A DNA stretch of 64,000 nucleotides from Dasyornis broadbenti (Eukaryota; Chordata; Aves; Passeriformes; Dasyornithidae), in NCBI GenBank assembly GCA_013397935.1, contig VZRN01000216.1, forward strand, positions 1,705,955 to 1,769,954, in the 5' to 3' direction. The translations under genes and the position numbers were made by a program. Below are positions 48,401 through 60,476 of the stretch, in pieces (the first letter of the stretch is position 1; each line of letters opens with the position of its first letter). The notes beneath the pieces were generated by a model. That model did not search any database and was not told where the DNA came from. It worked only from the letters and a program-made list of their open reading frames with translations.

Positions 48401-51400
48401 AAAGAAGCGCTTGTCTTGTATTCAGTGGAGTGTTTTGTCTCCGGTACAGGGTAATTCCGGAAAAGGTGGAGCTCAGCTGGCTGTCGGTCACACAACGTCC
48501 CTGTCACCATAACCCTGGGGAGGAGGATATGAGACAATAAGGGTAAAATGGAAAAAAAAAAAAAGTACTTCTGGCTTCAACAGTCAGCACATCACACTCC
48601 TCCAGATCTGCTCTAAGGAGAGGCTGAGCATCTCTGCTGAGACAAGTCTGGAGCACGTGCGGGACAGCATCCACCAGCACAGTGCAGAGCAGGACTTACT
48701 TGGGTTTTCGGACATCTGTCATTTTGGTGTTCTCCCCAAATTCCTTCTTCAAGAACTCATCCAGGGGCTCCGACTCGTAGGGCCGAGAGCCCCGGAACAC
48801 CATGTCCTTCATGCGGAAGTACAGGCAGCGCATGTAGTCCATGGGCTTCCCTGAGACGGGCAACAGCGGTGGCAGGAGCAGGGCGTGGGAGGAAAGGCAG
48901 GCAGAACACACAGCACATCAGAGATAGGACATCCAGGACAAGTGGGAGCTGGGAGGCATCACTCCCAATCCTGTCCCCTGCCCAAGCTGCCTGTCTGCTT
49001 GGTTCTCAGCAGCATGACTGGGAAGGATTGCAGAGGAAGAGCAAGGTTGGAGAAGTTTCCCGTTATCAGAACGTATCGACCACCTTGCTCCAAGGCCTCT
49101 GTGGAGAGCACAGGAAGAACAGAGCAGTGAACTCTGCCACCATGCACTTCCCAACACCCAGAAATCTGCTCAAAGCCAGCTGACGTGAGAAGTAAGCACA
49201 AAGCCAGCTCTAGGCTTTCCTTCATTAAGGAACATCCATTCCCTCCTTTGGCAGGCAGCAAAGATCCCAGTCAGGACTCAGACACAGCTCCCACTGCACA
49301 TCTGCTCCCCAAAGAGGAACACTCAGGCCCATCAGAGCAAGGAAAGATCCATTATGTCCTTACCGTGTACAATAGCCAGCGCCAAGATCCCTCCAGTGCT
49401 GGTGCCTGCGATCCAGTCAAAAATCTCCCGAATGGGACGGCCCGCAGCCTTTTCGATGGCCAGGAGAAGCTGGATGAGCACGAGGCCCCGGATGCCCCCT
49501 CCATCCAAGCACAGGAGCCGGTCCCGACTGGAGAGAGACAGACACAGATGACTGGGAGCTGTGGGAGACGTTACAAATCACAGAACGCTGTGTGGGAACA
49601 TGGCCCTGGGGATGGGAAGCTATGCCAGTAAGTAGATTGCTGCAGACAGTGTAGGGAATAAATAAATCCAGCAGTGCCTTTTCAGGTGCAAATAAGACAC
49701 ATCCAATAAGCCTTGCCAGAGCTGGTGCAACATCCCTTGCTCTTGCATAGCCATCTCTAACCTTTACACCAGAGAGTCACCAGCCAAAAACACACCCAAG
49801 CCCCTTACTACACAGTAATGGGTGTTGTGTCATAAATAAAAAAAAGCAGACAGCCCTCACTCCTGCCAGCAGCACTTCAGTGCCAGCATCTCCTTCACTG
49901 CACACAAGGCGAGGTGCAGGCGCTGCCAAGGCAGTGCAGAGGAGCTGAGGGAACATCAGAGCAGTGTGTGGAGATGGGGAAATCACGAAGCCAAAACAGT
50001 GTTGGGTGCTCAGTGGCACAGGGGAGGGACAGAGCAGAGTTTCACCTCCTGAGCTCAGGCTCCACTGCAGCTCCAGGCAGGGCAGGCAGGGGTCATTTAT
50101 GGAAACAGAGAATTCTCAAAAGATGCTGGCAAAAACTGCAATGTTGATAGACACGAAATAATGTCAGCTCTGAGGATGCCACCCCCATGGTGTGGGAGGG
50201 GAGAATTCACACACGGGTTTCACCTTCAAGCTGCACGGGAGCCTGGACAGAAGCTGTTCCTCACTTACTTTCTTCTAGCCTCACTGGGCATGTCCACAAC
50301 ATCTGGTGCCTTCAACAGCTGTCCGAGCGTTGCAGAAACATACACAAGGTCCTTGTACCCTAGAGGGCCATGAATGTGCAAAAGGAAAAAAAAAAAAAAA
50401 AAATTAGAGCTCACCAGTGTGGTAATCGATAATAAACGTAGACAGAATATCCAGCTCCCTTCCCCATCGAATAAAGGTCCCTGCAGAAGACACAAGCCAT
50501 CTCACCCACAGCCAACAAGTACCCCCCAAATCTAACTCCACACCAAAGAACAGCAACACCATCCTTTAGAGCGGGCAGCTGGAGATGCGCTGGCAAAGAC
50601 GTAGGGTTTGGAGAAGCAGATGATGTGCACAGTGGGTGAGAGAGAAGGCAGAGCCCAGCAGCGTGCCCACTATGCAGTTTACTGCAAGCTGTTAAGATAA
50701 AACCTAAATCTACTCCTCAAAGTAGCCTAGGCAGGAGAGCTGTGGGGACAGGGTGACTTGTCATTACCCCTCAGCTGATGTTCACCCAGGCCACCCTGGG
50801 TGTGGGGCACCGATCCAGGCTAGGTGAGAAGCCAGCCTGCGAAACCAAAAGAAGAAAGAACAGGGGGAGAGAAGTTACATACTCCTGCCATCACCCAGGC
50901 CAGAGGGTGGCTGTGGACGACACTGAATGTGGTGAGGAGTTTCTTCAAGGGCCAGAGTCCACGACAAAAAAGGGCTTTGCTCTGCCACTGCATCAGAGCT
51001 GAAACTGGGCGTGGGTTGCCTTCACCGGGCTATGGTGAGAAGAAAGTCCTGGTGCCAGCAGCCAGTGAGATTTGTGGTGACACCGACACATTCCAGGATT
51101 GTCCTCTAGCCCCACAGGAGAGCCTTTGCAAAGAAAACCTCCAGCCTGAGACGGGAAGTGGTCCACAAGCAGATGTTAGCTGCTTGCATGCTCTTCTCAT
51201 GACCCTCCAAGTCAACTCCCCCACTGCATACCCCAACCCCTCTTGTTGCCTCTGCCTGAGCTCTGGAGCTCCCTGAAGGCAGAAAGCCTGGCACCTGCAA
51301 TAGATCCATGTGCTTCTTCACAGTCTGGGGCAGCACAGAGCACAAGCTACCACACAATCATATTGTCCCAAGGCAGGCTTTTCCTATGCACAACAAGTTC

Positions 51401-54400
51401 CGTGATCACGGCCACTTATCGTCAGGCTTCAGCCCTTCCCTCTCCCAGCTGCAGGCCTCCAGGATCTGAGTAAGTGTCACTTCTAAATCTCCTTGTGCCC
51501 AGCACAACGATAGGAGGTCCTCAAGGAAGACCAGCAAGTACCTCCCTTTCTGTACATGACCCAGAGGATAGAGAACATGCAGGCAGCTGAGTGCCCTCTC
51601 TTCTAGAGAGGTGAGGGAATCAGTCTTTTACAGAGCTACACTGTGTCAGGTCTATAAAACAAATGTTTCGAGTACAAGAGTTTAGAATGCACACACAGAG
51701 GAAAAGCAGAGAAAAGTGATGGGATCCTGCAACAGATGAATGAGGACAGAGTCACCACAGAGTTACCAGATACTGAGCTTTGACAGGCCCCAGAGCACGG
51801 CCCGTCTGAAGAAGAGGTCTGAGACAGCACTGTGAAGCGAGAAGGAGGAAGAGCAAGGGAGGGCCAGGGAAGGCTTTACCTAAGCTGTTGAGGCTGCTCC
51901 GCGAGGAAGGTTGGCCTTCCAGGAAGGAGGCGGCAGATGGTGCCAGGCTTGGGGAGTCGGGGGTGGGTGGTGGGTGGCAGCGTTCGGTCCCTACAGTTTG
52001 CAGCAGGTCTAAGAGCACTTTCCGGTTCGCACCTTAGGTGACGAAGGGGGAGTCACAGATCAGAAAGAGAATCAGTGCATGCCCACGGGGGAACGTGCTC
52101 TGCCGAATTCACAGCAGGCTTGATCCTCACAAAGCCTCTGGGATGACCTGGGGTAGGGCAGAGCACGCCCCAGGTATCTCTCCCCAAACACCAGGCAGCA
52201 GGATGTGTGCACAGCAGGAGCATCCACTGCTGTGCAGCTTCGAGGGCGTGTGCCACGCACTCCTTGCCCCTGAAGAACTGCCCGTGTCTGCTTGTGCCTG
52301 GGTGGTTCAGCAGTGCCTACATCATTCTGTTGTGAGTCTGCAGTGCCTGACATGCTGACCTGAAGGAGGGGGGAAGTGCATGCTAGCTTTTCCTCTTGCA
52401 TCTCTGTGTCACAGAAGAGAAATTCATCAAGGGCTACTAATGCAAAGTCTACGCCGCTAGCAAAGTCAGTGCTTACTACGTGAGCAACTAGAAGCTGGGC
52501 AAGCACGTTGGAGAAGCATCACCCATGCGTGGCATGTTTTCACCTCTCCCCAAAACACTGTTTTGGCCGCCAAGGGGAGACAGGATGCTGGGCTCACCCT
52601 GTGAGGCTGCTGACATGCTCCCTCACCTTTGCTGCTCCTGGCTGCCAACAATCCTGGTGTCTCCCCGAAATCATTGGGGATCTCGACATCTCCTCCGAAC
52701 ACGATGATCGCTTTGATCATATCCAGGTGGTCGTGCTAGGGGACAAGAGAAAGCTCACTCAAGAGCTGCTACGTGATTTCTCATTCCTTCCCTCCTCTTT
52801 TCCTCAGCCAAAGCACTCACAAGGCAACACCGCACGAAACAAAAGGACTCTGGGTCTCTCTCTCAACCCTTCAAGAAAACCATCTCTCCTCCCCAGCAGC
52901 CTCTGCAGGGAGCTCACCTTCATGGCCAGGTGCAGCGGGGTGTTGCCATCGCGGCCCCGGGCGTTGGTGTGGGCGCCGTGTGTCAGCAGGACCATAGCGC
53001 AGTCCAGGCGGCCCCTCTGCACCGCGATGTGCAGAGCCATGTCGGCCGTGCGGCTGCTCACGTTCACCTCGGAGCCGTACTCCAGCAGCAGCCGTGTCAT
53101 CTGGGCCCCAGCAAGAAGAGATGAAGCAATTGTGAGGACACCAGCTGCGTGCTCAAACTGTCCAGGTGTCATGGCAAGCAAAGCAGGGGAAGAGGAGGGA
53201 GCCTTAGCCGGGATGCAGCTGGCTGGCACAATTATTCCACACCCTGGGGTTTCTCTAGTTTTACCGCTACAGTAGTTGGTGGCTGCACAATCTGGCTAGA
53301 GCTTCTGGATGCTTTGGGATTGATACATAACTGTAATGACTGGCTGAGACCAATGGAGAAAAAAAAACAGTTTCTGCTCAGGCCAGGATTCTTGCAGACT
53401 AAAAGGAAAACGTTTGTTGAGCTTCTCTTGATAAGCCAAGCACATTTAGGTCTGCTCTAAAACTCCCCAGGATATTTCTGAGATGAATGGGATACTGCAG
53501 GAGGGAAAAGGGCTCTGCTACAGCAACTCCCTCTGCTTGCAACAAGCATCATTCCAGTGCTCCAGCATGGCATATCCCCATCCTGCCTGGCTCTGGCCGT
53601 GACTTTCACCCACATGCCACCACTCTCTGCCTACCTCCCACTTCCCCTGCAGTTTTTAAGGCATCAATCTGTTTGCTCCCAGGAAACTGACAGGTAATGA
53701 GAAGAGAGCTCCCTCCAGGGGCACCTGTGCTTCACGGACAGTGCTGCAATTTCCTCAACAAAATGGAAAAGGGGCAAGCTGGCAGTTTCACAGCCATGGA
53801 TGAAACACTAGGGATGAGGCCACCGGTTTATTTCACTGCAAAGCTCCACTGCTCTATTGCCTGAGGCAAACAGCACCGACTGGCAGAGGGCAAAAGGAAT
53901 CAAACACTGGACTGCTGGCTGGGCTCTGACACTCCCAGGGCTCTGCACACGCACTCAGAAAGGGCCAGGTTAGCCACAGGAGGAATTAACTGGGTGCTGG
54001 GAGGCAGCACAGGCCCTCACCACAGATTTACCTCTGCCTTCTTCGCCCAGTGCAGTGGAGTGGCTTCATAGCGTGGGTCTTTGGAGCAAACCTGGCTGGC
54101 ATCTGCCTCAAGGATGGCCTGGGCACACCTGGGAAAGAGCGAGATGACAGGAAGGGTGGCTGCTATCTTGCCTCAAGACCTCCACTCACATCACCACCTG
54201 CCTTCTGCGCAGAGGAAAACCAGGAAACCCTGCAGCAGCAGCAGGGTCTCTGCAACACCTGTGAGCTCCTCAGCTGCACTTTTGTTTTACTCTTCATAGA
54301 AAGTGTGGGCACAACAGGAAGCACACAAGCAAAACAGTGTTGGGAGCAGGAGAACCTCTTCCCAATTACAAGCTGTGGAGCAGCATCTGGATGCTTCCCC

Positions 54401-57400
54401 AACACAGGAAGATGGTATTTCTGGAAACTCTCCAAATCTGAGAAGCAAAATTCTTCTCTTTTCCTCTCTTTGCACAGAAACATGGGCATAGAACTGTAAT
54501 AGCTAAATACTTGCTGAAATTAAGGATCTGTGTACTTCGCTATGAGTGAAAAACCACACCTGTTGTGAACAGACCAATATCAGGTGCCTAGAAAACACAT
54601 AGGGAGACGTAGGAAATAAGCACACCCTCTCCCCTACCACCAAACAAACCCTGCACAAGAGATGGAGCCCCAGTGCAAGCTCAGTGACCTGTGCACATTT
54701 TGGCCTTGTGGATGTGTCTCTGATGCTGGGAAGCACTTTTCAAAATGCTTTAAAATCAGCTACCAGCAGCTAGTGTTGCCTTGAAAGCAACACTGTCTGT
54801 AGAGCTTGGGCACTCTCTGAACATAGAGTACTATAAAGTATATACAAAGGGAAACAAATTTCTCCAAAGAAAACAGAAGTAAATATTGTGCCTCTTTTGA
54901 TTCAGTTCCAGAGTGCGCTATTAAGAGTCAAGAGTATCTCTGGCCCACAGGAGATAGGAAAAACTAGGCTTTGGAATGAAAGCTTATTAGGATCAGAGCA
55001 CTCAAAGACAGAGGTACAGCAATTAATACTATCTAAGCATCCTACAGCTCATTCTGAGAAACAGTATTTCACAAACATAGCTTTTCAAATGTGTTTTTCT
55101 GCTGATGTCTGATACCGCATAATGTATCAATTCAGGGAGAAGAAGGTTTTATTGTGAAAGCATTTATTTCTTTCCCATACCAGCACTTCCCTGGCCTTTT
55201 GCCAATGACTGCACATGAGACCCGTCCTACTGAGCACAGCCCTGGACAACTCTGAGCAAGCACACAGGTCCCCAGACTGCAGGGGAGACTACATACCCCT
55301 TGTGGGAGAACTTCAGTGCTGTGTGGATGGGGTAGCCCAGTGTGCCCACGACGCTGCAGCTGGCACGGCACTTCAGCAGCGACCGAACCATGTCCTCCTT
55401 GCCCAGCTGGCACGCGAGGTGCAGAGCTGTCAGCCCTTCGTGGCTCAGGTGGTCCAAGCCAGTTGTTGGGGTTTTGCCCAGGAGCTGCAAGGAGGAGACA
55501 GGTAAATAAATAGACAGACAAACATGGGAGAGCATTGTCTCTCTTCCTGAGCTCCGAGGACAGACTCTGGAGCACCAGACCCCTCACGATGCTACAACCC
55601 GTCCTCTCCATCCCTGCTCCCTGTAAATTGTAGATCTCTTGCATGCTGACTGGTTTGCTGCACAAAAATATCCCACTGCTGTACTGGGGAAACCCTGCAA
55701 GCCCTGGTGCACGCATGAGAAGTGGGAATTTAATTTCTTTTTCCTAGTTTAGCAAGGAATCAATAGACAAAAGAAACAAACAGATCAGACAACAAGCCAA
55801 GCCGATGCCATCAGAAAATTAAAGAAGAGGATATCTTTTGAATACAAAGCTCCTAACTGCCCACTCCACAGCATGGCAAGCCCTGATCCTCATCCCTACC
55901 TCATCATGCATTAGGAAACTCCAACACAGACTGGCAGCAAGAGGGAGGGCTGTCACAACAGGTGTTGGGCAAACGTTGGGGTTGAGGCTGTGGGGAAGAG
56001 CCAGTCTCAGGCTCACACTGAGTCTTGGGTAGCTGACAGACCTCAGGAACCACGTGCAAGGCCACCCACACCCTCACAGAGCCCATCACTCTGCCCAGCG
56101 CTTCTCAACAACCAAGAACACCTCCAACTTCAGGCTGCCTCTGCCTCGAGGCTCTGATTGCTGCCCTCCATGCAAGGCCACTCCGTTCAGATTAGAAACC
56201 ACTCCCACCTCAATGATCTGGGGGTTGTTCCCTCGCACAGCGTAGTGGAACACAGTCTCGCCATTCCTGTCGGTGATGTCCACCCGTGCATGGCACTCCA
56301 GCAGCTCCAGCAGGCACTCCATGTCGCCCTTGCTGCACGCCAGGTGCAGTGGGGTGCAGCCATCCTCGCTGTCCCTGCTGTTCACGCAGCTGCAAGAGAG
56401 GACTCGGCGTGAGGCCCAGGAATGGCCACGGGCAGCAGGAGGACGTGGAGCTGCTCCGAGGTACCTTCCACGTCTGCCCCATCTGGTGCGAACCGCAAAA
56501 GGGATTCACAAAAACCCTTGCCAGGGAAGGGCCATCACGCAGCCCTGCCCTGGACTCTCTCCCTGACATGCTGCTCCTTTTTCTGCCCTCCATATGGGAT
56601 CAGCTGCCTCTGCCCAAGGGAAGGCAGGAGACAGGCTACAGTCAGCAACCTGGCAATGGTGCTGCCATTTGCTCTCCAGTCCCTTAACACCTCACCAGTG
56701 CCCCCATCCTCCGTACACTTGTGCTGGTTTATGGCTGGGGTAGGATTAACTTTCTTCCCAGTGGCTGGTATGGAGCTGTGTTTTGGATTCCTGCTGAACA
56801 CAGAGTTGATACTATAGAGATGTTTTTGTTATTGCTGAGCAGGGCTTACACAGAACCAAGGCCTTTTCTGCTTTTCATGCTGACGTGCTGGTGGGGAGAC
56901 TGGGGGTGCAGGGGAGGCTGGGAGGAAACACAGCCGGGACAGGTGACCCCAGCTGACCTCGGGGTTATTACAGACCACAGGACATCATGCTCAGTATATA
57001 AAATCTGGGGAAAAGGAGGAAGTGGGGGGACATTTGGAGTGATGCCATTTGTCTTCCCAAGTCACCAATACACATGAACACCTGCCTACCCATGGGAAGC
57101 AGTGACTTAATCCCTGGTTTTACGTTCCTTGTGTGCATGGCTTTCATTTTCCGTATTAAACTGGCTTTATCTCAACTCTCCAGTTTTCTACCTTTTGCCC
57201 TTTCGATTCTCTCCCCACTCCCTCTGGTGGGGGAGTGAGCAAGCGGCTGCATGGGGCTTGGATGCTACCTGGGGTTAAACCACGACAGAACTTCCCCACG
57301 AAAAGAGACCAAGAGTTTGTTGCCAAAAACTGTTTCCAGACAGTCCTGCTGTACCCCCACTCCTGTGGCTTACAAAGTCAAACCTTCAAAAATCACGTCC

Positions 57401-58527
57401 ACAAGGGTTGCAATAACGTAACCGGTATCTCCGGCAGGACACTTCCGTCCTTCACCTCAAACACCAGAGGTCCAGGCTCTGCAGCAGCAGCTTGAAGCCC
57501 ACCAACCAGCTCCCACAGCAAAGAAGGGACACTCTCATAGAGCCCAGCCTGCCCTCCCAAGCTCCTTCTGAGCACTGAGCCCCCGGAGAGCCCGTGCTCC
57601 TTGCCTCACGATGTGGTTGTGCCGGAAGCTCTCGCGGCGGCCAAACTCCACAGCGATGTGCGCCGAGGACCAGCTGGGGTGGCTGCGGAGGCAGTCACTG
57701 AGCTGCTGGAGCTCCTCCAGGGACAAGGGCTGGCACGAGCTCTCGTAGAAAGGGCGCAGCTGCTGGGCATATTGCTCGAAGTACACCAGGGCGTCATCTT
57801 CGTTGTCCAGCTGGAAGAGCCTGGAGAGAAGGCAAGCACAGGGTTGGTCCTGCTCAAAGGAACAGCCCCAGTCCTGTGTATCTGAGGAAAACAGCTCATT
57901 TCCAAACAGCAGTGCTGGGAACTTTCCTATTCTTCTTCAGCTAGTGTCATCCATGTTCCAAGGGAAGATTACACCCCTTCCTGAACAATGCTGGGTTTTG
58001 CACTGAAGTATCCTACGCTCCAGATGCTGAACCAGCAACAGGAAGGAGCGGAAATGCATGTGCACCTATGGATGCCATGAATTATATCACAGCTGCCTGT
58101 TGTTGCAGCGTTTGGACCCTGTCCTGTTTCCACCAGCTGTTTTGACGGCAGCTCCTCCACCAGCGTCTGGACTGGACGTCAGCGACTTCCACCCCTCCCA
58201 GCCCACCTGCTGCTTCAGCTCAGCACATCACCCGCAGCCTCGAAGCAGCCCCTACATCAGCAGTTTGGGGTCTTTGTTTTCCCACGTCAGCAGAGAAAGC
58301 CAAAGGTCTGTCACTCACCGGAACGCGACCTGCGGGCTCTGAGGGTTCACCAGCAGGCAGTCCCAGGAGCGAGCGAGGCTGTTCTTGTAGAGGGCCACCC
58401 TGCCCTCCTCCCGCAGGCAGGTGTGACCGGCGTACTCGGCGGCCGACACCTCCCTCACGCGGTACGGGTTGGAGAATATCTGCGTGACGCTGCTGAAGGT
58501 GTCCACCAGCCTCCCAAAGAACTGCAT
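45432..58527 (-). CDS. PLA2G6: Group VIA calcium-independent phospholipase A2 (iPLA2 beta)
   Basis: Sixteen coding exons in transcript order: 58527-58319, 57820-57605, 56389-56209, 55484-55297, 54128-54032, 53100-52918, 52735-52627, 52032-51880, 50359-50269, 49527-49364, 48850-48700, 48514-48378, 47734-47580, 46850-46683, 46149-46076, 45573-45432. The total is 2,418 nt or 805 aa (human long form 806). Ankyrin repeats span about residues 150-400 (TPLHLAC, NTPLHLAM). A Pro-rich linker (PPPTPDSP) follows. The patatin-like domain starts at about 480 with the oxyanion loop 'DGGGIRG', the nucleophile Ser519 in GTSTGG and the catalytic Asp652 in 'LDGG'. Known role: hydrolyses the sn-2 fatty acid of phospholipids, remodels membranes and protects mitochondria. 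The intron after 57,605 is GC-AG. All other introns are GT-AG. Confidence 0.97.
50386..50403 (-). repeat. T18 run in the acceptor tract of PLA2G6 exon 9
   Basis: A run of 18 A on plus, read as T18 on the PLA2G6 strand, ends 26 bp before the acceptor of the exon starting at 50,359. It forms most of the polypyrimidine tract. Confidence 0.9.
56720..57287 (+). mobile_element. Solo LTR of an endogenous retrovirus (ERVL-type, tentative class)
   Basis: A single 568-bp LTR lies in PLA2G6 intron 2, antisense to the gene. It begins 'tgtgctggttt' and ends 'ggggttaaaccacgaca', the typical TG...CA ends of this abundant bird LTR family. Inside are a TATA box (56,995-57,003), 'cccaagtcacc', a poly(A) signal ATTAAA (57,155-57,160) and 'ggcggctgcatgg'-like terminal sequence. 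Flanking 5-mers ('acact' and 'gaact') are not an exact target duplication. No viral gene or second LTR is present. It is inert as a virus but could act as a promoter or poly(A) source. Confidence 0.85.
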
Positions 58528-59250
58528 CTTCCCAGAGCCTCAGGCGTCGCCTCCCGAGAGAAACCCGACCACAGGCTCCGCCCGGCCGCTGCCCTTCCAC
58601 GCACTGCGTGATCCAGCACCGGGAGCGCCGCCGGGTGACAGCCCGGGGCCCGGAATGCGGGAACGGGGCTGGGGGCGGATCCGGGGATAGCGCCAGGCAA
58701 AGCACCACGGGCCCCCAGCGCCCTCCGCGCGCCGCCCGCCAATCGCCGGCACCGCCCCCCGGGCCGGGCCAATCAGCGGCACCGCCCCTCGGGCCGGGCC
58801 AATCAGCGGCACCGCCCCCCGGGCCGGGCCAATCAGCGGCACCGCCCCTCGGGCCGGGCCAATCAGCGGCGCCGCTTCCGGGGCGGGGCCATGAGGGGGC
58901 GGGATTAACGCCGTGCCCGCCCCCTGCCGGAGGAGTAGGGCGGAAGGGCGGGAGGCGCCATCTTAGTGAGGGGAGGGGCCACGGGGGTGGGGCCACACTT
59001 CTTAAAGCGGTAGTGGCGCATTTTGATGAGGCGTTCTGCTCGCGGCAGGGACGGTCATCGGTCGTGCGTCATTCCTGCACTGGAGTGAAAACCAGCCCTG
59101 CCGGAGCGCGGCTGCTTTCATACCGCGGTGTGCGGTGTGCGCTGGCAGCGTGCGAGGAGAGCCGGCACCGCGGGGCGCGTTAAGGGCAGCGGGCCCTTTA
59201 AGGGCAGCGGCCACCCCGCGCAACAGCAGCTGCGGAGGGGCGTGGTGAGG
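58528..59250. promoter_or_regulatory. Shared CpG-rich PLA2G6/MAFF promoter region
   Basis: A GC-rich stretch separates the divergent PLA2G6 (-) and MAFF (+) starts. Visible sites include five CCAAT boxes in a tandem array, many GC boxes, 'cttccggggcgg', a YY1-type 'gcgccatctt' at 58,955-58,964 and an ETS-like 'gcggaag'. There is no TATA box near PLA2G6. The exact start sites are unknown. Confidence 0.7.
58738..58890. repeat. 30-bp tandem array of CCAAT and GC boxes
   Basis: Five units each contain CCAATCRSCGG then 'accgcccc' and 'cgggccggg'. CCAAT starts at 58,739, 58,769, 58,799, 58,829 and 58,859, exactly 30 bp apart. The three central units are almost identical, and alternate units differ by a C or T in 'ccgcccc(c/t)cggg'. 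A sixth, decayed position reads 'ccatgag' at 58,889. CCAATCAGCG is the NF-Y consensus and CCGCCCC is an Sp/KLF site. Confidence 0.95.
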
Positions 59251-59383
59251 GTGACGTCACCGCATGACTGTGTTTTTATGAATGAAAAGAATCCGCGGGT
59301 GAGTAATCGCGGGGAGCGGGGCTGGAGGCGCCGCCCGACGCCCTGACCCGGCAGCGGCCCCGCGGGACCAGCGCAGCCGCCAG
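59251..59383 (+). promoter_or_regulatory. MAFF: MAFF proximal promoter CRE and non-coding exon 1
   Basis: A palindromic CRE 'gtgacgtcac' lies at 59,251-59,260, followed by an AP-1/CRE-like 'catgactg'. A clean donor CAG|GTGAGC at 59,383/59,384 ends a 5' non-coding exon whose start I place only loosely downstream of the CRE. A CRE suits an inducible immediate-early-type gene. Confidence 0.6.
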
Positions 59384-59445
59384 GTGAGCGCCGGCCGGGG
59401 CGGCCCCTCCGCTCCCGCCTGGGCTTCTCCCCCCATGGGGCGGCC

Positions 59446-59471
59446 NNNNNNNNNNNNNNNNNNNNNNNNNN
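59446..59471. other. Assembly gap of 26 N
   Basis: A run of N within the GC-rich first intron of MAFF. The flanks are C- and G-rich, the usual cause of such gaps. The true length is unknown. Confidence 0.99.
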
Positions 59472-60476
59472 GATCGGGACCGGGACTAGGGCTGGGAGGG
59501 AACGGGACGGGGGGAGGACCGGCCGGCCGGCCGCGCTCGGGGCCGTCCGCTCTTCCCTTCCAATTCCCGGCCACCGCCCTGGAGGGATCCGCCGCCGCTC
59601 CTCCGGCTCCGGCGGCAGATCCCCGGCCCGGATTGCATCAGCTTCCAGCCGCCCCGGCTCCACCTTCCCCGCCGCCCCCCTCCAGCCCCTCATTCCTCTC
59701 GGGGCGCTCTCGGCCCCGTCCCGGCGCCCCTCGTCTCTCCGAGGGCTGCCCTAACGAGAACGGGGCTCCCCGAGCTGGGGAGCGGCTGCTGAGCTGCAGT
59801 CCGGGGTCCCGGACCCCTCCTCACTCTCGGAACGCAGGGACGGGGAGGGCCCGGCCACCGGCGAGGGGCAGGCACCGCTTCCGTGCCTTTCCCCGCTCGG
59901 CTGCTGAATCACGGGGCGGCCACTCCTCACCGGCCCGCGCTGCGTGGCCGCGACCCTTCGCCCCCAGAGCCTGGGGACACCCGCCCCTTGCGCCGGGACC
60001 CGCGGTGCTCTCGCCGGGCCGTGGGGCGGCACCTCCGCACGGGTCCCGGCTGGGTGACTTCGCCACGGTGTCACTCCGTGGGGCTGCTGCTTTTACTTTC
60101 CCTTCAGCCTCGGGCGGATCTCGCCTGTGTTTCCTCCCCGTGGGGAAGCCCTGGCTTCCCAGCAGGCGGCCTGGGGCGTTTTGGGTCCCCTGGAGCAGAG
60201 CAGCATCCCAGCCATCTCGTGATGGGATGAAGGAGGACGGGAGGTCCATCCTTGCCCCATTATTATTATTGCTTGCAGTCATCATTGCTATTAATATTAT
60301 TACTATGTACTTTTTTTAAAAGGAGTGGGATGAGTCATGCGGTCCGGGTGGGGGGGATGTGGGCAGCGGGCAGGGGACCAGCAGGGCTGGTGTCCTCTGC
60401 TCTGAGCTGAGGGACACGGGGCTGGCAGTAACCAGCTTTTCTCCTGGCTGCTCAGCAGGGCCAGAGTGAGGGAAGG

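Noticed and set aside
58738..58890. CRISPR-like regular repeats
   Set aside because: The 30-bp units are adjacent with no unique spacers, and the genome is a bird. They are promoter tandem repeats.
59118..59693. 191-codon minus frames crossing the N gap
   Set aside because: They cross unknown bases and the MAFF promoter and show no domain.
59384..60319. 311-codon plus frame across MAFF intron 1
   Set aside because: GC-rich, spans the N gap, has Pro/Arg/Gly low complexity, and starts at the intron 1 donor. It is a by-product of high GC.
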